37,185 bases of DNA, from positions 1 through 37,185 of the forward strand of contig JBLNCE010000207.1 of NCBI GenBank assembly GCA_050260415.1, written 5' to 3'. Positions 7,401-14,397 of this stretch are shown here, in pieces. Position 1 is the first letter of the stretch. Each line of letters opens with the position of its first letter. Source of the DNA: JBLNCE01 sp050260415. GTDB taxonomy: Bacteria; Bacillota; UBA4882; JAAYXC01. Position numbers and translations under genes: made by a program. Below the pieces are notes generated by a model, which saw nothing but the letters and a program-made list of their open reading frames with translations, was not told the origin of the DNA and ran no database searches.

Positions 7401-10400
7401 TCATACCTTTTCCACGCTCAACCAAGCGGGGTGCCCGTTTATTTCCCAGGACTCAAAACCTTCGCCGGGCGCAGCGCGAAAAGCCAATGCGACCGCCAGG
7501 GTCTCGCCCTTGATATAATCCGCGAAGGCTTGGACCGCCTCGGTCATTTCACCATCGGTCACGAGCGTCAACCGAATGCGATCTGTCAGAACGAACCCGG
7601 CGTTCTTCCTCATATTCTGCACCTTGGATACGATCTCGCGGGCGAGACCCTCTTGGATGAGCGCCGTGGTAAGGCGGGTATCCAGAACGACGTAGATTCC
7701 CTGGCCCATCTCCACGGCATAGCCCGGCTTTTCTTCCACGCGCACGTCGAGATCTTCCTCGGTCAGCGTGATTTCCGTGCCCTGTACGTTAAGGGAAAGG
7801 GATCCCGAGCCGCGCAAGGTCTTGACCAACGAGGCCGCGTCCCCGCGGGCCAACTCCAACTCGATACCCTTCAAGAGCCGCCCGTATTTGGGCCCGAGCA
7901 CTGAAAGCCTGGGTTTGACGGTATAGGTGACATAGGCATCGGGCGCATCCACGTAGAGCAAGGACTTGACATTGAGTTCCTCGCGCACCAGCGTTTCCAT
8001 GGAGCCGAGGACGGGTTGGTGACGGCGATCGACCAGGAGCGCGGGCAAGGGTTGCCGTACTTTGAGCTGGACCCGGTTGCGGGCCGCGCGGCCCAGGGAG
8101 ACCAAATCGATCACAAGCCCCATGTGCTCCTCGAGTTCGGTATCGATCGAACCGCGGTCGGCTTCGGGATATAACTCAAAGTGCACGGAGGCCTGTTTGT
8201 CGGCGCCTTGTTTCAGGTTTTGATAGATCTCTTCGGCTAGAAACGGAGCAAACGGGGCCATCAACTTGGCGACCGCTAATAAAACCTCCCAAAGCGTGCG
8301 ATAGACGGCTTTCTTATCCGCGTTCATCTCCGGACCCCAGAAGCGTTCCCGTGTGCGCCGGACATACCAGTTGGACACCTCGTCGATGAGAAAAGCCTGG
8401 ATCGAGCGCACCACGCGCGTCAGGTCAAAAGATTCCATATCCGCGCGGACTTGGGCGATCAAGGAGTTGAGGCGCGAGACGATCCAGCGGTCGATCTCCG
8501 CCCGCGATGCCAGCGGGACTTCATACGCCTCGGGGTCCGCGCCGTCGATGTTGGCGTAGAGGGAAAAGAAGGCATGCACGTTTTGTAAGGTGCCGAAGAA
8601 CTTGCCATAGACCTCTTTGACGCCGTCCTCGTCAAACCTGGTCGGCGTCCACGGCGGAGAAACCGCCAACAGGTACCAGCGCGTGGCATCGGCGCCGTAC
8701 CGTTCGATCAAGCCGAAGGGATCCACGGTGTTTCCCCGCGATTTTGACATTTTCTGCCCGTTCTTGTCGAGCACCAGATCGTTGACCATCACGTTCCTGT
8801 AAGCGGGCTGATCGAAGAGGAACGTGGAGATCGCCAACAGAGAGTAAAACCAGCCTCGGGTCTGGTCGATGCCCTCGCAGATGAAGTCGGCCGGGAAGAG
8901 CCGGTCGAAATCGGCCTCGTGCTCGAAGGGATAATGCCACTGGGCATAAGGCATGGCCCCTGAGTCAAACCAGCAGTCGATTACCTCGGGCGTTCTGGTC
9001 ATGCGGCCGCCGCATGCGCAGCCCAGGTGGACTGCGTCGATATACGGCCGGTGAAGCTCGATCGAGTCGGCGTCGATTCTTTCCAGGGCGCGCGCGGCCA
9101 ATTCCTGCCTTGATCCCACGGATTCCAGCCGCCCGCAGGACTCGCACCGCCAGATATTGAGGGGGGTCCCCCAGTAGCGATCCCGGGAAAGGGACCAGTC
9201 GATCAGATTCTCCAGCCAATTGCCGAAACGGCCCGTGCCGACGTGTTCGGGGAACCAGTTGATCCGCTGGTTGTTGGCGATCAGCCTTTCCTTGTATTTC
9301 GTGGTCGCGATATACCAAGATTTGCGGGCATAGTACAAGAGCGGTGTGTCGCATCGCCAGCAAAACGGATACGAGTGCGTTAGGCGCTCTTTCTGCAGGA
9401 GCTTCCCTTCCGCTTTTAGATACCGCGTGATCTCCAGATCTGCCTCCCGTACGAAGCGTCCCGCCCAGGGGGCGACCTCCGCGGTAAACTTGCCTTCCTT
9501 GTCTACCGGCTGTAGGAAAGGCAGGTTGTGCTCCCGTCCGAGCTGGTAATCGTCTTCGCCGAAAGCCGGCGCGATGTGCACAATGCCCGTGCCTTCTTCG
9601 GTCGATACGAATCCCGCGCCATACACCTTGAAAGCGTTGGCGCCCGCCGAAATAAACGGCATGAGCTGTTCGTAAGCCATGCCGACCAGGTCGGCCCCCC
9701 GCATCTCCCCGAGGATTTCCGCGTCTTTGCCCAGCACCGCCTGGACACGGTCGCGCACGAGGATATATACCGCTTCATCGTCGCGCCGGCGGGCGCGGGC
9801 GTACGTCGATTCCGGGTGGACCGCCAAAGCCACGTTGGAGGGCAGCGTCCAAGGCGTCGTGGTCCAGACCAGGAAATACTCCCCTTCTTGCCCGCGCACT
9901 TTCATCCGCACATAGATCGAGTCAATCGTCTCGTCCTTGTAGCCTTGGGAAACCTCGTGCGAAGCCAGCGGGGTACCACAGCGCGCGCAATACGGCATGA
10001 TCTTGTGCCCTTCGTAGATCAAGCCCGCGTCAAAGTAGCGTTTGAGAATCCACCAGATCGACTCGATGTAATCATTGTCCAATGTGATATAAGGATGGTC
10101 CATGTCCAGCCAATAGCCGATCCGTTCGGTCATGCGCCGCCATTCGCGTTCGTAGGTAAAGACCGACTCCCGGCACTTCTTGTTGAACGCCTCAATGCCA
10201 TAGGCCTCGATCTCCCCCTTGGAGGAGATGCCTAATTGTTTTTCCACCTCGATCTCGACCGGCAGGCCGTGGGTATCCCAGCCAGCCTTGCGATGCACCT
10301 GGAAACCCTGCATCGTTTTGTACCGGCAGATGGTATCCTTGAGCGTCCGCGCGAGGACATGGTGGATTCCAGGTTTGCCGTTGGCCGTAGGCGGTCCCTC

Positions 10401-10538
10401 ATAGAAGATGAACCGTGGACTGCCCTCCCTGACGGCCACGCTCCGCGCGGGAATCCCGTCCGCGAGCCAGGCCGCGAGGATTTCTTCCTCACGCTTCTTG
10501 ACCGATGCTTTGGTGTCGACCTCGCGAAATTTGCCCAT
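7401..10538 (-). CDS. ileS: Isoleucyl-tRNA synthetase, type 2, with G-I-H-H signature
   Basis: Class I synthetase that attaches isoleucine to tRNA-Ile and edits valine. At 1045 residues with FYEGPPTANGKP and RAGWDTHGLPVEIEVEK it is the IleRS2 (eukaryote-like) type. The ATP-binding HIGH signature, normally H-x-G-H, reads G57-I-H-H60; the KMSKS loop is intact as GQKMSKSRGN. The editing domain (about 190-400), a DWSLSRDRYWGTPLNIW core, and the C-terminal anticodon-binding domain (from about 690) follow in order. A GxHH IleRS2 has been described in the literature as highly mupirocin-resistant; applying that here is inference. ATG at 10538 follows GGGAGGAG by about 9 nt; an upstream ATG at 10565 overlaps the T-box terminator and is rejected. 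Confidence 0.97.
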   Translation of the reverse strand: MGKFREVDTKASVKKREEEILAAWLADGIPARSVAVREGSPRFIFYEGPPTANGKPGIHHVLARTLKDTICRYKTMQGFQVHRKAGWDTHGLPVEIEVEKQLGISSKGEIEAYGIEAFNKKCRESVFTYEREWRRMTERIGYWLDMDHPYITLDNDYIESIWWILKRYFDAGLIYEGHKIMPYCARCGTPLASHEVSQGYKDETIDSIYVRMKVRGQEGEYFLVWTTTPWTLPSNVALAVHPESTYARARRRDDEAVYILVRDRVQAVLGKDAEILGEMRGADLVGMAYEQLMPFISAGANAFKVYGAGFVSTEEGTGIVHIAPAFGEDDYQLGREHNLPFLQPVDKEGKFTAEVAPWAGRFVREADLEITRYLKAEGKLLQKERLTHSYPFCWRCDTPLLYYARKSWYIATTKYKERLIANNQRINWFPEHVGTGRFGNWLENLIDWSLSRDRYWGTPLNIWRCESCGRLESVGSRQELAARALERIDADSIELHRPYIDAVHLGCACGGRMTRTPEVIDCWFDSGAMPYAQWHYPFEHEADFDRLFPADFICEGIDQTRGWFYSLLAISTFLFDQPAYRNVMVNDLVLDKNGQKMSKSRGNTVDPFGLIERYGADATRWYLLAVSPPWTPTRFDEDGVKEVYGKFFGTLQNVHAFFSLYANIDGADPEAYEVPLASRAEIDRWIVSRLNSLIAQVRADMESFDLTRVVRSIQAFLIDEVSNWYVRRTRERFWGPEMNADKKAVYRTLWEVLLAVAKLMAPFAPFLAEEIYQNLKQGADKQASVHFELYPEADRGSIDTELEEHMGLVIDLVSLGRAARNRVQLKVRQPLPALLVDRRHQPVLGSMETLVREELNVKSLLYVDAPDAYVTYTVKPRLSVLGPKYGRLLKGIELELARGDAASLVKTLRGSGSLSLNVQGTEITLTEEDLDVRVEEKPGYAVEMGQGIYVVLDTRLTTALIQEGLAREIVSKVQNMRKNAGFVLTDRIRLTLVTDGEMTEAVQAFADYIKGETLAVALAFRAAPGEGFESWEINGHPAWLSVEKV

Positions 10539-10561
10539 AGCGCATATTCTCCTCCCATAAA

Positions 10562-10843
10562 ACAAAAAGAAAACCGCCCCACGTTAGGGACGGTCTTTGC
10601 CGCGGTACCACCCATCTTAGCACAGAGAGCCGCCATGGGAAGACTGAACAAGACCTAGGAAGCTGCCTCTGTGCTCGCTTCAGCGCCCTTTAACGGTGGC
10701 GGCCGGCCATGCCTACTATGATTTCGGATGGCGCTCGAGGGGGATCTTCACCGCCCTAAACCACCGGGCTCGCACCCGTCCCGGCTCGCTTTGGGTATCG
10801 ACGCGGCTACTCGGCCCTGTCATCGCTCTTTGCGGATTGAGTT
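10562..10843 (-). promoter_or_regulatory. Ile T-box leader riboswitch of ileS
   Basis: The minus strand carries the T-box core GGGTGGTACCGCGG (10600-10613) followed by an intrinsic terminator, ACCGTCCC/GGGGCGGT (10573-10594), with a T-rich tail at 10561-10572. Stem I is recognisable: lower stem AGGG/CCCT, the AGTA loop-E strand, upper stem GCCGC/GCGGT, and GAAG then ATC at 10743-10745 as specifier. ATC is an isoleucine codon, matching the gene. Uncharged tRNA-Ile would pair with the T-box and allow read-through. The specifier assignment is by structural analogy with glyQS leaders. Confidence 0.93.
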
Positions 10844-10849
10844 AGCCTG

Positions 10850-10878
10850 ATTATATCCGATGCAGCCGCGCCAGTCAA
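10850..10878 (-). promoter_or_regulatory. Sigma-A promoter of the T-box/ileS transcript
   Basis: On the minus strand TTGACT (10873-10878), a 17-bp spacer and a perfect TATAAT (10850-10855). It sits directly upstream of the T-box Stem I. Confidence 0.92.
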
Positions 10879-10956
10879 GATCGGCGCCGACGACACGCAC
10901 CCTTGGCGGCAGCCATCCAGACCACATAGGCGAACCCCAGCTCTGGCGTGGCGATG

Positions 10957-11625
10957 TCAGCCGCGAGGTCCTCGCGCCCTTGCCAGAAGAGCCTGGGGCG
11001 ATTGGCGCAGGCAATCTTGGATCTCTGGCTCCTCCAGCCCTGCGCCCAGCGCAACCATCCGTGCCCAGTCCGGACGCAGAAGATCCCCGGGCGCGTGCGC
11101 GTCGGAGTTGACCAGGAATCGGGCCCCGGCGGCCCGCCCGCGCCTGACCACGAGGCCGTTCGTGGCGTTATGCCCGCCGCGCGCTGTTAGCTCGAGAAAA
11201 ACCCCGTTGGCCGCAGCCAAGGCCGCTTCCTCGGGGGTAATGAGTCCCGGGTGCGCGAGGACATCCACCTGCGGGCACGAGACCGCCGCCCTGTTCGTCC
11301 CGGGCGCCACCGGTTCCACGGGGGTCTCGCCGTGGACGACGACGATCTCCGCCCCCAGGCCGCGCGCTTCCTCCGCCAGTCCGGAGATGGCGGCCGGCGG
11401 CACATGGGTGAGTTCCACCCCCGGCAAAGCGCGAATACCCCAGTGGGTCTCCGCCAGCGCGCAGTCGATCTTGAGTTCGGCGATCGTGCGCGCCATGCCG
11501 CCGCCCGCCACGTGATCGGTCAAGGCGATACAGCCGTATCCCGCTACGGCGGCGCGGCGGATTAGTTCCAACGCCGAAAGATGGCCGTCGCTCAAGACGG
11601 TATGGGTATGAAAGTCGAACAGCAT
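10957..11625 (-). CDS. PHP-domain phosphoesterase (histidinol-phosphatase-like)
   Basis: A 222-residue stand-alone PHP metal-dependent phosphoesterase. In the numbering from the upstream ATG, metal ligands are visible as H8-x-H10, D15, H17, the T-D39-H40 motif, a glutamate in PGVELTH, VVVHGE, VLAHPG and the terminal NSDAHAPGD. This is the complete PHP ligand set, so an active trinuclear-type site is expected; the substrate could be histidinol phosphate, a nucleotide or another phosphomonoester. No his genes are nearby. ATG at 11625 is about 6 nt from GGGGG, while the ATG at 11631 abuts it, so 11625 is preferred. The gene ends about 80 bp upstream of the ileS promoter. Confidence 0.88.
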   Translation of the reverse strand: MLFDFHTHTVLSDGHLSALELIRRAAVAGYGCIALTDHVAGGGMARTIAELKIDCALAETHWGIRALPGVELTHVPPAAISGLAEEARGLGAEIVVVHGETPVEPVAPGTNRAAVSCPQVDVLAHPGLITPEEAALAAANGVFLELTARGGHNATNGLVVRRGRAAGARFLVNSDAHAPGDLLRPDWARMVALGAGLEEPEIQDCLRQSPQALLARARGPRG

Positions 11626-11689
11626 GTCCATCCCCCGTAAACAGCGAAGCGTTTGAGAGGTTCAAAACATGGTCCCTTTAGACCATGAA

Positions 11690-11760
11690 ACACGCGAATT
11701 GTCACGAAAGCGGTTTCCGTTTGTTTTTCGTTTCGTGTATTCCGTGTTTCGCGGCGCGCC
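11690..11760. repeat. TTCGTGT-type word repeat between PHP and PRC-barrel genes
   Basis: The right half repeats a degenerate word (TTTTTCGTTTCGTGTATTCC then GTGTTTCGCGG), and the left half carries its complement (GAAACACGCG, TCACGAAAGCGG), so the two halves could pair. It has no coding potential and no clear terminator tail. Related words occur near 6222 and 34690. Confidence 0.5.
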
Positions 11761-12042
11761 CTATGCCCCCCGGGGAACCGCCCGGCCGGGTTCCGCGAAG
11801 CCGGGGGCTTCGACCAGGATCACGTCAATGCCGATCTTCTTGATCCGCTCCCATGGAATGACGATATCGTCGTTGCGGCCAAAAAGCCAGAGAAACCTTC
11901 CGGGGCCGGGAACCACGATCGCCTTGATCATGCCTGTCTCCGCGTCAATCTCGAAATCACTCGCCAGCCCGAGCCTGCGCCCGTCAAGGACATTAACCAC
12001 TTCCCGCGCCCTCAGCTCGGAAGATTTGGTCAACAAAGACAC
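11761..12042 (-). CDS. PRC-barrel protein, YlmC/YmxH family
   Basis: A 93-residue protein with the PRC-barrel pattern SELRAREVVNVLDGRRLGLASDFEIDAETGMIKAIVV, followed by IVIPWERIKKIGIDVILVE. The YlmC/YmxH family is widespread in spore-forming Bacillota and is often sporulation-associated; molecular function is unknown. The annotated GTG (12042) is close to AAGGAGGAGGA; TTG codons at 12036 and 12033 would have better spacing and give a start nearer the family's usual short N-terminus. A second member is encoded at 32102-32389. Confidence 0.82.
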   Translation of the reverse strand: MSLLTKSSELRAREVVNVLDGRRLGLASDFEIDAETGMIKAIVVPGPGRFLWLFGRNDDIVIPWERIKKIGIDVILVEAPGFAEPGRAVPRGA

Positions 12043-12100
12043 TCCTCCTCCTTATGCGGAACATCATATGCCAACGGCACGGAAAGTGAACATCGATTTT

Positions 12101-12484
12101 TCAACGCGCCACCGCATCCACTGCCTGCATGCCGCCTACGACCTTGACCACGAGCCGATTGGGGGCGCAAACCAGACTCTCGCCCGGGCGCCGGATGAGA
12201 CCGGCGTGCGAACAAATCGCCCTTGGACAAAGCTCACGGGGCATGGGCAGGATCCTGACCCCTCCCTCCGCAAAGGAGAGCACCGCTTTGCCGCGGGGAA
12301 GCTCAACCACTTCCCGCCGCGAGACTTCCGGAGGGTAGAGCGGAAAACGGCGAAGCACCCGCCCCGCCAGTTCCACCTGCACCGTCGCCTTCTCGGCGCG
12401 CCCAAGAGCCAGGGGGCGGATCACCACCAGGACGGCGGCCGCCATCACCAGTGCGACGAGCACGATGCGATCGGTGCGGGTCAT
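12101..12484 (-). CDS. NusG domain II-containing membrane-anchored protein
   Basis: One N-terminal transmembrane helix (about residues 6-25) is followed by an extracytoplasmic NusG-II beta domain. Its marker is the CPRAICSHAGLIRRPGESLVCAPNRLVV segment (residues about 83-110), with three cysteines. This stand-alone NusG_II family is common in Clostridia, frequently next to Gx or heptaprenyl synthesis genes, and is not a transcription factor as far as I know. ATG at 12484 has GGGAGG 7-8 nt upstream. It sits 58 nt from the PRC-barrel gene and 31 nt after the GDT1-type gene, suggesting one transcript. Confidence 0.82.
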   Translation of the reverse strand: MTRTDRIVLVALVMAAAVLVVIRPLALGRAEKATVQVELAGRVLRRFPLYPPEVSRREVVELPRGKAVLSFAEGGVRILPMPRELCPRAICSHAGLIRRPGESLVCAPNRLVVKVVGGMQAVDAVAR

Positions 12485-12515
12485 GCGTGGATCCTCCCTT
12501 GGAAATTCGTATGTA

Positions 12516-12803
12516 TCAACTCGCCATCTTGACGATGGTTTCCCAGAGCGTGTAGGCGCCGATGCCGACAAAGAGGATCCCCGCGCCGAGCCGCAAGTAT
12601 AATGGTGGGACCAGGCGCGTGACGATGCCCCCGAAGAGGACGCCGATCAGGGTCACCAGCGCCAGCGCGGCGCTGGCCCCCAGAAACACGGAGAACGGCG
12701 AGCGCGACTCCGCCACCAGACTGAAGACGGCCAACTGCGTCTTGTCCCCCATCTCGGCGACAAAGAGCGCCCCGAAGGAGAGGAAGAAAACCCGCCAATC
12801 CAA
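12516..12803 (-). CDS. GDT1/UPF0016 (TMEM165) family half-size cation transporter
   Basis: Members of this family export Mn2+ or exchange Ca2+/Mn2+ with protons. The signature E-x-G-D-K-T-Q appears as FVAEMGDKTQLAVFSL, followed by two more hydrophobic helices, so this is a three-helix half-module of 95 residues. Most bacterial members have two modules in one chain or two adjacent genes; only one is seen here, so it probably works as a homodimer or with a distant partner. The best start is TTG at 12803, 7 nt from GGGAGG; ATG codons at 12809 and 12818 overlap or precede that ribosome binding site. Confidence 0.85.
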   Translation of the reverse strand: MDWRVFFLSFGALFVAEMGDKTQLAVFSLVAESRSPFSVFLGASAALALVTLIGVLFGGIVTRLVPPLYLRLGAGILFVGIGAYTLWETIVKMAS

Positions 12804-12861
12804 GGCCATACCTCCCATGATGCGCGGACTACGGCACCCGCGCGTAAGTCTCCCGACATCG

Positions 12862-12888
12862 AAAAAAGGGCGTTGCCGCCCTCTTTTT
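12862..12888 (-). terminator. Terminator of tRNA-His
   Basis: The minus strand has GGGCG, loop GCAA, CGCCC, then six T residues. The plus strand also ends in a T-run (CTCTTTTT), so it could act in both directions, but only the tRNA reads into it. Confidence 0.85.
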
Positions 12889-12895
12889 CATGTAT

Positions 12896-12973
12896 TGGGG
12901 TGAGCGATGGGATTTGAACCCATGACCTCCAGGGCCACAACCTGGCGCTCTAACCAACTGAACTACGCCCACC
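12896..12973 (-). tRNA. tRNA-His (GTG)
   Basis: Full cloverleaf on the minus strand. Acceptor GTGGGCG pairs with CGCTCAC, the anticodon stem CCAGG/CCTGG encloses TTGTGGC (anticodon GTG), and the T arm is GGGTTCAAATCCC. An extra 5' G at 12973 faces the C73 discriminator, the expected His identity feature. CCA is encoded (12896-12898). Confidence 0.97.
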
Positions 12974-12983
12974 GCGCAAAAGT

Positions 12984-13012
12984 ATTCTATCACAAACACC
13001 CATCGGCGTCAA
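12984..13012 (-). promoter_or_regulatory. Sigma-A promoter of tRNA-His
   Basis: TTGACG (13007-13012), 17-bp spacer, TAGAAT (12984-12989) on the minus strand, 10 bp before the tRNA. Confidence 0.88.
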
Positions 13013-13022
13013 GCTGGCAAAA

Positions 13023-13098
13023 TGGCGCGCCTGGTAGGAATCGAACCTACGGCCAGCTGCTTAGAAGGCAGCTGCTCTATCCCCTGAGCTACAGGCGC
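13023..13098 (-). tRNA. tRNA-Arg (TCT)
   Basis: Acceptor GCGCCTG pairs with CAGGCGC. The anticodon stem encloses CTTCTAA with anticodon TCT, which reads AGA/AGG. CCA is encoded at 13023-13025. Confidence 0.97.
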
Positions 13099-13114
13099 AT
13101 CGTTTGCGTGATCA

Positions 13115-13143
13115 ATTATAACACGCGCGGCGATCAAGTCCAA
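13115..13143 (-). promoter_or_regulatory. Sigma-A promoter of tRNA-Arg
   Basis: TTGGAC (13138-13143), 17-bp spacer and perfect TATAAT (13115-13120) on the minus strand. Confidence 0.87.
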
Positions 13144-13154
13144 GACAGATCAGT

Positions 13155-13186
13155 AAAAAAGGCCGCACCCAATGCCAGGTCGGCCC
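13155..13186 (-). terminator. Terminator of tRNA-Gly
   Basis: The minus strand carries GGCCGACC and GGGTGCGGCC as stem arms with one bulged base, then six T residues, about 53 nt after the tRNA-Gly 3' end. Confidence 0.78.
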
Positions 13187-13238
13187 TGGGCAAGGACGAA
13201 AACGACGCGGGAAAATCCGCGCCGTTACCGATCGTTCA

Positions 13239-13314
13239 TGGAGCGGGAAACGGGACTCGAACCCGCGACATCCAGCTTGGAAGGCTAGCGCTCTACCAAC
13301 TGAGCTATTCCCGC
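13239..13314 (-). tRNA. tRNA-Gly (TCC)
   Basis: Acceptor GCGGGAA pairs with TTCCCGC. The anticodon stem CTAGC/GCTGG (one G-T pair) encloses CTTCCAA with anticodon TCC, and the T arm is CGGGTTCGAGTCCCG. CCA is encoded at 13239-13241. Confidence 0.97.
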
Positions 13315-13327
13315 ATTTTGCACATTT

Positions 13328-13356
13328 ATTTTACCAGCAAGCGCGTCTGAAGTCAA
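13328..13356 (-). promoter_or_regulatory. Sigma-A promoter of tRNA-Gly
   Basis: TTGACT (13351-13356), 17-bp spacer, TAAAAT (13328-13333) on the minus strand, 13 bp before the tRNA. Confidence 0.88.
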
Positions 13357-13472
13357 CCTTAGTATTGACGAAAGCCCAGCCTCTCTAGACGGCAACCAGG
13401 AGTCGAACAAGGTTATGGACGATTGGCCTCCGCTCCGCGCCGGCGAGGGTCCGGGTGAGTCCGAGCCTGGGT

Positions 13473-13913
13473 TCAGTCCACGATCACCGCCACGTGGAAT
13501 AGGTGATATGCCGGCGACGACCCATAGACCGAGCATCCCAGCCGGCGCGCGACGGCACCGGCGAGCGCCTGCTCCAGGGTCAACCGCTCCACGCCTTGGG
13601 CGAGAACATCCTCGGCGCGTTCCATGTCCTCCGCGGCCGGCGCGAGGACGTTCAGGCTCTCCCTCACCCGCGCGATGACGCATGCGGCGGCGTCCGCGCC
13701 GTACGCGCCGTGCGCTTGCACAGCCACCTGGACCAGGGTTGGATACGTCACCGCCAGCGGCGTTCCTGCTTCCGCGAGGGCGAGCAGGCGCGGCGTTACC
13801 CGATCGTGGCCCTTGTCCCCCGCGTCAAGGAAAGACCAAAGCACCGCCGCTTCCAGCACCACACCCGCTCCCAGGCGTCCCGCGCGTACTTCCGGCCAGC
13901 CCGCCTGATTCAT
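13473..13913 (-). CDS. PIN-fold protein lacking the catalytic acidic residues
   Basis: The 146-residue product follows the PIN-domain plan: VVLEAAVLWSFLDAG, LALAEAGTPLAVTYPTLVQV, then LNVLAPAAEDMERAEDVLAQ and LTLEQALAGAVARRLGCSVY. PIN toxins are Mg2+-dependent RNases with four acidic residues. Here they appear as E21 (usually D), Q62 (usually E), Q115 (usually D) and S132 (usually D), so hydrolysis is unlikely unless E21 and neighbours compensate. The start overlaps the stop of the upstream HTH gene in ATGA, the arrangement of an antitoxin-toxin operon. PIN assignment is by pattern, not by search. It may be a decayed toxin or a PIN fold reused for binding. Confidence 0.65.
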   Translation of the reverse strand: MNQAGWPEVRAGRLGAGVVLEAAVLWSFLDAGDKGHDRVTPRLLALAEAGTPLAVTYPTLVQVAVQAHGAYGADAAACVIARVRESLNVLAPAAEDMERAEDVLAQGVERLTLEQALAGAVARRLGCSVYGSSPAYHLFHVAVIVD

Positions 13914-14173
13914 GCGGTTGGCTCCCGCCGCAGGCAGCCCGCCAAGGCGCGCAACTTGGCCGGGTCCACGCGCTTCAAGACCTGCCTTTCGGTTGCTTCG
14001 GCGCCGTCAGTTCCCCGGGCCAAAGCTTCCATGACCTCCGCGAGGCGGTAACGGTAATCCCTCACTCCCAGCCGGATGCTGGGAATCCGGCCGCTCCTGG
14101 TGTAGCGCCAGACAGTATCCACGGTAAGCTTGAGTTCTCTTGCCAGTTCGTGCGCGGTGATGAGTTCCAACAC
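13910..14173 (-). CDS. Excisionase-type (HTH_17) DNA-binding protein, partner of the PIN-like gene
   Basis: An 87-residue protein whose N-terminal 55 residues form a MerR/Xis-like winged helix: LITAHELARELKLTVDTVWRYTRSGRIPSIRLGVRDYRYRLAEV. The GRIPSIRLG wing is typical. The C-terminal third (KRVDPAKLRALAG...) is probably the part that contacts the partner. The start is GTG with a GGGGGGAC upstream. In this layout it should be the antitoxin or repressor. Its own promoter (14191-14219) carries a tandem 10-bp repeat that could be its binding site, which would make the pair self-regulating; that is inference. Confidence 0.75.
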   Translation of the reverse strand: MLELITAHELARELKLTVDTVWRYTRSGRIPSIRLGVRDYRYRLAEVMEALARGTDGAEATERQVLKRVDPAKLRALAGCLRREPTA

Positions 14174-14190
14174 CCGTCCCCCCGAGGTTG

Positions 14191-14229
14191 ATTATATAAC
14201 GCGACAGCACCCGGATCAACCCGAATCAA
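14191..14229 (-). promoter_or_regulatory. Sigma-A promoter of the HTH/PIN pair with tandem 10-bp repeat
   Basis: On the minus strand TTGATC (14214-14219), 17-bp spacer, perfect TATAAT (14191-14196). Two back-to-back 10-bp words on the minus strand, TTGATTCGGG (14220-14229) and TTGATCCGGG (14210-14219), differ at one base and cover the -35 box. This is a plausible operator for the HTH protein. Confidence 0.8.
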
Positions 14230-14239
14230 GTCAGGCGTT

Positions 14240-14266
14240 GAAGCGTCTGAGATAGTTGGACGCTTC
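14240..14266. repeat. Inverted repeat in the divergent HTH/glgP intergenic region
   Basis: GAAGCGTC (14240-14247) and GACGCTTC (14259-14266) are perfect 8-bp arms around an 11-nt centre. There is no T-tract for termination. It lies between two divergent promoters and may be a protein-binding site. Confidence 0.5.
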
Positions 14267-14331
14267 TTGCGCTTGATGCACTTCTCCACTTTCTTGGCAA
14301 AAAGTACTGATGACAAACGCCTGTTACGCTA

Positions 14332-14340
14332 TGATATACT
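14332..14340 (+). promoter_or_regulatory. Extended -10 promoter of glgP
   Basis: TGATATACT is an extended -10 (TGnTATACT). An imperfect -35, ATGACA at 14310-14315, lies 19 bp upstream. The glgP start is 58 nt downstream. Confidence 0.55.
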
Positions 14341-14397
14341 CTTTCTAGTCTGCGATGCGGACGTAGTCTGCGTTCTTTTAGAAACGGAGGACCTGAC

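Noticed and set aside
13285..13683. Minus-strand frame between tRNA-Gly and the PIN-like gene
   Set aside because: It reads through the tRNA and its promoter and has an arginine/proline-rich shadow composition.
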